This document shows, in pieces, positions 60,877-64,000 of a stretch of 64,000 bases of DNA (its first letter is position 1; every line of letters starts with the position of its first letter). The notes below the pieces were generated by a model. That model saw only the letters and a list, made by a program, of their open reading frames with translations. It was not told the DNA's origin and did not search any database. Both the position numbers and the translations under genes were made by a program. This DNA is from Microbacterium sp. zg-B185 (GTDB taxonomy: Bacteria; Actinomycetota; Actinomycetes; Actinomycetales; Microbacteriaceae): NCBI RefSeq assembly GCF_030246885.1, contig NZ_CP126739.1:3224001-3288000 (forward strand), read 5' to 3'.

Positions 60877-61671
60877 TCAAGGCGCGAATTCGTCCGCGGC
60901 GTGCGGGAGGGTGAATCGCGAGACCGCTTCGATGAGCGCGTCCACCGTCTGCGTCGCCGCGACCACGTCCACCGAGAGCCCCGCACGGCGCGCGTCCTTG
61001 GCGGTGCGCGGGCCGATCGCGGCGATGACGGTCGACTCGGGGATCTCCGGGAACTGCAGATGCACCTGCTCGGCCACGGAACCGCTGGTGACCAGGATCG
61101 CGTTGATCCGGCCGTTGCGGACGTCTTCGGCGATGCGCTCGGTGACCGGGACCCCCACGGTGCGGTACGCGACCACGCTGCGCACCCGGTGTCCGGCTTC
61201 GATGAGCAGACGGGTCAGCACGGGTTTGGCGATCTCGCTGCGCAGGGTGAGGATGTCGCGCGGCTCCGGCTCCAGCGCGATCATCTGCTCGGCCATTCCG
61301 GCGGCGGAGTTGTCGCGCTCGGGAACCAGGTCCACCCGATAGCCGACCGCCTGCAGCGCCGCCGCCGTCGTCTCGCCCACCGCGGCGACCTTGGTCGATC
61401 CGGGAATCGTGGCGCGGTGTGCGAACAGGACGTCCACGGTGGTGGCGCTGGTCACGGTGAGCCAGTCGAACGCGCCCGCCGCAAGGTCGGCGAGCGCCTG
61501 GTCGAGGGTGGCCTGATCGTTGGTGGGTGCGAAGTTGATGAGCGGTGCGACGACCGGGACGGCGCCCTGATGACGCAGATTGGCGGCGACACCATCGCCC
61601 CACGGACCTCCGCGGGGCACGAGCACGCGCCAGCCCGCGAGGGGCTTCGGGATTTGGGAGGCGTGGTTCAT
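60877..61671 (-). CDS. hemD: Uroporphyrinogen-III synthase HemD
   Basis: 264 residues, two similar alpha/beta domains, no fusion to a methyltransferase. RVLVPRGGPWGDGVAANL at the start, FDWLTVTSATTVDVLF near 68, KVAAVGETTAAALQAVG near 95, then INAILVTSGSVAEQV near 185 and VIAAIGPRTAKDARRAGL near 210 are the usual HemD blocks. It closes hydroxymethylbilane to uroporphyrinogen III. Its stop is 15 bases from cofD, linking haem and F420 supply in one transcript. A -10-like TATGCT lies about 130 bases upstream. Confidence 0.88.
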   Translation of the reverse strand: MNHASQIPKPLAGWRVLVPRGGPWGDGVAANLRHQGAVPVVAPLINFAPTNDQATLDQALADLAAGAFDWLTVTSATTVDVLFAHRATIPGSTKVAAVGETTAAALQAVGYRVDLVPERDNSAAGMAEQMIALEPEPRDILTLRSEIAKPVLTRLLIEAGHRVRSVVAYRTVGVPVTERIAEDVRNGRINAILVTSGSVAEQVHLQFPEIPESTVIAAIGPRTAKDARRAGLSVDVVAATQTVDALIEAVSRFTLPHAADEFAP

Positions 61672-61733
61672 GGGATGGACTCTCGTGGAACTAGGTCAGC
61701 CGCCCCAACGTTCGAGCAGCCGACGAGCGACTT

Positions 61734-61756
61734 CGAATCCGTGCGCATCGGATTCG
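61734..61756. repeat. 8-bp inverted repeat upstream of hemD
   Basis: CGAATCCG, 7-base spacer, CGGATTCG, in the 192-base region between hemD and the DUF3618 gene. Could be an operator; no matching copy was seen elsewhere. Confidence 0.35.
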
Positions 61757-61798
61757 CGCCGTCGGCAGCATTCGCGCCATCGCACTGCCTGACAATCG

Positions 61799-61804
61799 AG
61801 CATA
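61799..61804 (-). promoter_or_regulatory. -10-like TATGCT of the hemD-cofD-TSUP operon
   Basis: TATGCT on the minus strand, about 128 bases before the hemD ATG, implying a leader of some 120 bases that carries the inverted repeat at 61734. No -35 of good quality. Confidence 0.35.
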
Positions 61805-61863
61805 CCCCCCGCGTCGCGCACTCGCGCGTTCGCGGAGGACGCAGGGGAGGCGCCGGGCTGCGC

Positions 61864-62163
61864 TCAGCGGGTGTAGGCGCGGACCGCCGCCCAGACGATC
61901 AGACCGACCACCGCAGCACCGGCCACGACGGCCGCGGTGGCGCCGGTGGGGTTCCTCCGCGTGAACGCTCTGGCCTGCGCGACCGTACGGTCGGTGACCT
62001 CCGCGACGCGACGCGGCACGTTGGCCTTCTCCTCGATCGCGGCGAGGGCGGCCTTGAGCTCGGCTCGGGCCTGCTCGACGGGGTCTGCGATGCCCAGTGC
62101 CACGGCGGTGCGCGGCACCGGAACGGGGGTGCGGGCCACGGGAACGGGTGAGCTAGAGCTCAT
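61864..62163 (-). CDS. DUF3618-type small membrane protein
   Basis: 99 residues. DPVEQARAELKAALAAIEEK near residue 27 is the DUF3618-like helical motif; a single hydrophobic segment AAVVAGAAVVGLIVWAAVRA closes the protein, so a cytoplasmic helical domain with a C-terminal anchor. ATG at 62163 overlaps the holin gene by 11 bases. Last gene of a three-gene envelope set (62954-61864). Confidence 0.8.
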   Translation of the reverse strand: MSSSSPVPVARTPVPVPRTAVALGIADPVEQARAELKAALAAIEEKANVPRRVAEVTDRTVAQARAFTRRNPTGATAAVVAGAAVVGLIVWAAVRAYTR

Positions 62164-62554
62164 CGCGCACCTCCTTGACGTCATGAATGACCGACTGGAC
62201 GGGGTTCTGGGCTCGGGCGACCCGGCGGAAGCGGAGGATGCCGAGCAGTGCGAGCACCACCGCCACCAGGACCATGGCCACGAACACGACCAGCGCGGAC
62301 AGCCACGCCGGCCACCACGAGGACAGCCCGATGATGACGAAAGCGCCGAGTGCGGCGATCGACCAGAACAGGAAGAACAGCGCTGCGACGATCCATCCGG
62401 CGCCGATGCCGGCGTCCTTGGAGGTGCGCCGCACCCAGGCCTTGGCGGAGTCGACCTCCGCCACGACGAGGTTGCGGACGAGTTCCGGGATCTCGCCGAC
62501 CAGCGTGAACAGGCTGTCTTCGGACCGGTCGCGGAATCCGCGAGGAGTGGTCAC
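62153..62554 (-). CDS. Actinobacterial holin-X family membrane protein
   Basis: 133 residues. PELVRNLVVAEVDSAKAWV followed by two hydrophobic segments (about 50-75 and 80-105) is the holin-X layout (phage holin family in databases). In actinobacteria these are chromosomal envelope proteins; there is no lysis or phage gene nearby, so the holin name should not be read as prophage. It is flanked by YtxH-like and DUF3618 genes. Confidence 0.85.
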   Translation of the reverse strand: MTTPRGFRDRSEDSLFTLVGEIPELVRNLVVAEVDSAKAWVRRTSKDAGIGAGWIVAALFFLFWSIAALGAFVIIGLSSWWPAWLSALVVFVAMVLVAVVLALLGILRFRRVARAQNPVQSVIHDVKEVRDEL

Positions 62555-62555
62555 G

Positions 62556-62954
62556 TCAGGCTCCGTTGCGCTCGCCGACGGCTTCCGAGATGTCCTCGAA
62601 CGTCTCCTCGGCAGCGTCCTTCACGGCGCGAGCCGACGTGTCCGCAGCGGCGCGCACATCGTCGGCCTGCTCCTTGCTGGTCTTCAGCGCGGCATCCAGC
62701 CGCTGCCCGGGAGTGGTCCCCTCGGACGACGCCGCTTTGGTGACCTTCTTCGCAGTGTCCCACAGCGTGCTGGGCAGAGCCATCGCCGTCGACTTGGCGA
62801 AATCCTTGACCTTGCCGACCTGCTCCTGGACGGGGTCCAGGTTCCAGACCTTCTCGACCTGGGTCTTGATCTGCTCGTAACGCTCGCGGCCGGCGCGGGT
62901 GCCGAGCACGTAGCCCGCCGCGAGTCCGATGACGAGTCCGACTTTGCCCCTCAT
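62556..62954 (-). CDS. YtxH-like envelope/stress protein
   Basis: 132 residues. The N-terminal hydrophobic segment KVGLVIGLAAGYVLGTRAGRERYEQI, ending in Gly-Thr-Arg-Ala-Gly-Arg, is the YtxH-type signature; the rest is a charged helix with heptad-like spacing, probably coiled (DDVRAAADTSARAVKDAAEE). Strong ribosome binding site GAGGAG before the ATG. First gene of the three-gene set. Confidence 0.83.
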   Translation of the reverse strand: MRGKVGLVIGLAAGYVLGTRAGRERYEQIKTQVEKVWNLDPVQEQVGKVKDFAKSTAMALPSTLWDTAKKVTKAASSEGTTPGQRLDAALKTSKEQADDVRAAADTSARAVKDAAEETFEDISEAVGERNGA

Positions 62955-63083
62955 GGGGTCTCCTCACGCTCGATGGGCCATTGGGTCTGCACCCAGGGTA
63001 ACGCCGTATGCCAGTCCCGGCATCCGCTGGTCAGACAGTCGCCCCTGTGCTAGGTGCTGCGGGCCGGGCAGGTGACCGACAGA

Positions 63084-64000
63084 TTACGCCGGTTCGCCGC
63101 CGCCGCCGCCCCACAGCGCCACGCGTCGCACGCGCTCCGCCGCGGCGATCGCATCCGGCACGACCTGGGCGATACCGGTGCCGGCGATCACGGCGCCCAC
63201 GATCGCCAGGCCGGGGACGGCGTGGATGGCAGCCCGCGCCGCGTCCGCCGCTTCGCGGTGGCCCAGCGCCGAGACCGGGGGCGGCTGCGTGTAGCGGGCA
63301 CGATGCGAGCCGCGCAGCAGTCCCGCGTGCAGAGGCACCTCCAGCAGAGCGGATGCCTCGGCCAGGGCCAGCGCGGCCGCCGCGTCGTCGCCGAGACCGG
63401 CGGTCGCGGGAGCCGCGTCGGGGGCGCCGAAGGTCACCTTGAGGACCCGCGCATCGACATCCGCGTCGCGACGCAGCCATTCCCACCGGGCCGTGGAGTC
63501 GGACACGGCGGCGGCGCGGGCCGAGCCGGGCGCGGGGTAGACTGCCGTCTTCACCGCGGTCTCCGCGACGTCGGACAGCACCAGGGTGACGACCTCGAGG
63601 TCGGTGCCGGGGACCGGTGAGAGCGACGGCACGACGGGGGACAGCAGCCGATGCGATTCGGTCGCGCCGGCGGCGACGATGACCGCCTCGGCCGGATCGA
63701 TGCCGCTCGGGACCCCGCCGGCCAGGGCGACCCCGTCGCCGACGTCGTGTCCCGCTGCCTCAGCGTCCGACTCCAGAACGACGGTCCATCGTCCGTCGTC
63801 CGCGGCGGACAGTGCGCGCACCGGCGCCTCCCGCACGACCCGCGCACCCAGCTCCTCCAGCCGCGCGTGCAGCGCATCCACGAGGCGGGACATCCCGCCG
63901 TCGATGCCCTCGTACCGGTCCGGCGTGCGGTCTGCGGCCGCGCGGACCTGCGCCACCGCGCCGGCCAGCGATCCGGTGCGGGTGAGGGCGCTGTTCAGGC
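63084..64000 (-). CDS. hemY: Protoporphyrinogen/coproporphyrinogen oxidase HemY-like (5' end outside window)
   Basis: The C-terminal 304 residues of an FAD amine-oxidase-type protein. Seen: YEGIDGGMSRLVDALHARLEELGARV (the GGM loop typical of these oxidases), ALSAADDGRWTV, AVIVAAGATESHRLL and the C-terminal FAD-contact block HAVPGLAIVGAVIAGTGIAQVVPDAI. With hemD nearby this fits the haem pathway. The N-terminal dinucleotide motif lies beyond base 64000, so the family call rests on the C-terminal half. Confidence 0.78.
   Translation of the reverse strand, partial: LNSALTRTGSLAGAVAQVRAAADRTPDRYEGIDGGMSRLVDALHARLEELGARVVREAPVRALSAADDGRWTVVLESDAEAAGHDVGDGVALAGGVPSGIDPAEAVIVAAGATESHRLLSPVVPSLSPVPGTDLEVVTLVLSDVAETAVKTAVYPAPGSARAAAVSDSTARWEWLRRDADVDARVLKVTFGAPDAAPATAGLGDDAAAALALAEASALLEVPLHAGLLRGSHRARYTQPPPVSALGHREAADAARAAIHAVPGLAIVGAVIAGTGIAQVVPDAIAAAERVRRVALWGGGGGEPA

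Noticed and set aside
61730..61760. T-loop-like TTCGAATCC suggesting a tRNA
   Set aside because: No acceptor, D or anticodon stems can be formed around it; it is part of an 8-bp inverted repeat.
62153..62554. Holin gene as evidence for a prophage
   Set aside because: The family is a chromosomal actinobacterial envelope protein; no phage genes, integrase or attachment sites are nearby.
63000..63060. Short frames between YtxH and HemY genes
   Set aside because: No ribosome binding site or family resemblance; the gap is about 130 bases and looks like an ordinary intergenic region.

Overview
The window is a gene-dense (about 90% coding), very GC-rich stretch of an actinobacterial chromosome. 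Gene content points to a Microbacteriaceae (Microbacterium-like) organism: coenzyme F420 synthesis next to haem genes, DUF3618/holin-X/YtxH envelope proteins, leaderless promoters of the TANNNT-N6-ATG type, frequent GTG starts with ATGA/GTGA overlaps, and heavy use of the word GGATGCC/GGCATCC. No rRNA, tRNA, CRISPR array, insertion sequence or prophage was found, and no gene-free stretch exceeds 300 bases.

Layout. 1-5243 (minus): an acyl-CoA catabolic operon (acyl-CoA dehydrogenase cut by the window edge, acyl-CoA ligase, SDR, MaoC hydratase, zinc alcohol dehydrogenase). 5404-17593: a divergently arranged catabolic/transport locus of unknown substrate. Its plus-strand arm holds a UGSC-family protein (Cys form of a selenoprotein family), a conserved protein of unknown function, aconitase X in two subunits, a lipoprotein-dependent ABC importer and an IclR regulator. 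Its minus-strand arm holds an FAD oxidoreductase, an IlvD/Edd dehydratase and a ThDP enzyme. Palindromes and tandem boxes suggest two regulons. 17719-25423: membrane-anchored molybdopterin oxidoreductase, the ATP-grasp/alpha-E/transglutaminase trio, small proteins and an alditol-oxidase-like flavoprotein. 25427-28890: two MFS exporters with a MarR regulator and promoter-embedded palindromes. 28973-37359: an alpha/beta hydrolase and a sugar ABC import/catabolism locus (isomerase, Gfo/Idh/MocA dehydrogenase, binding protein, divergent ATPase/permease/ROK regulator).

37398-42789 is the accessory part: lipoate ligase, a solitary DNA methyltransferase, an AbiEi-like/DUF559 protein flanked by two similar 22-base motifs, and a deletion scar joining two beheaded genes (carboxylesterase and DUF2252). 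42807-53424: a heterodimeric ABC exporter, DnaJ-like and LssY-like proteins, a 3-hydroxyisobutyryl-CoA hydrolase, and an ABC-2 exporter whose ATPase has a very long acidic tail.

53528-61671 is a cofactor F420 block: fbiC, a Baeyer-Villiger-type monooxygenase, F420-dependent glucose-6-phosphate dehydrogenase and cofC are translationally coupled on the plus strand; a TSUP permease, cofD and hemD lie on the minus strand. The C-terminal (CofH) half of FbiC has lost its radical-SAM cysteines. 61864-64000: three small envelope proteins and the 3' part of a protoporphyrinogen/coproporphyrinogen oxidase.

The two most interesting points are the UGSC/aconitase X/IlvD/ThDP locus, which looks like an undescribed carbon-compound pathway, and the CofH-degenerate FbiC.
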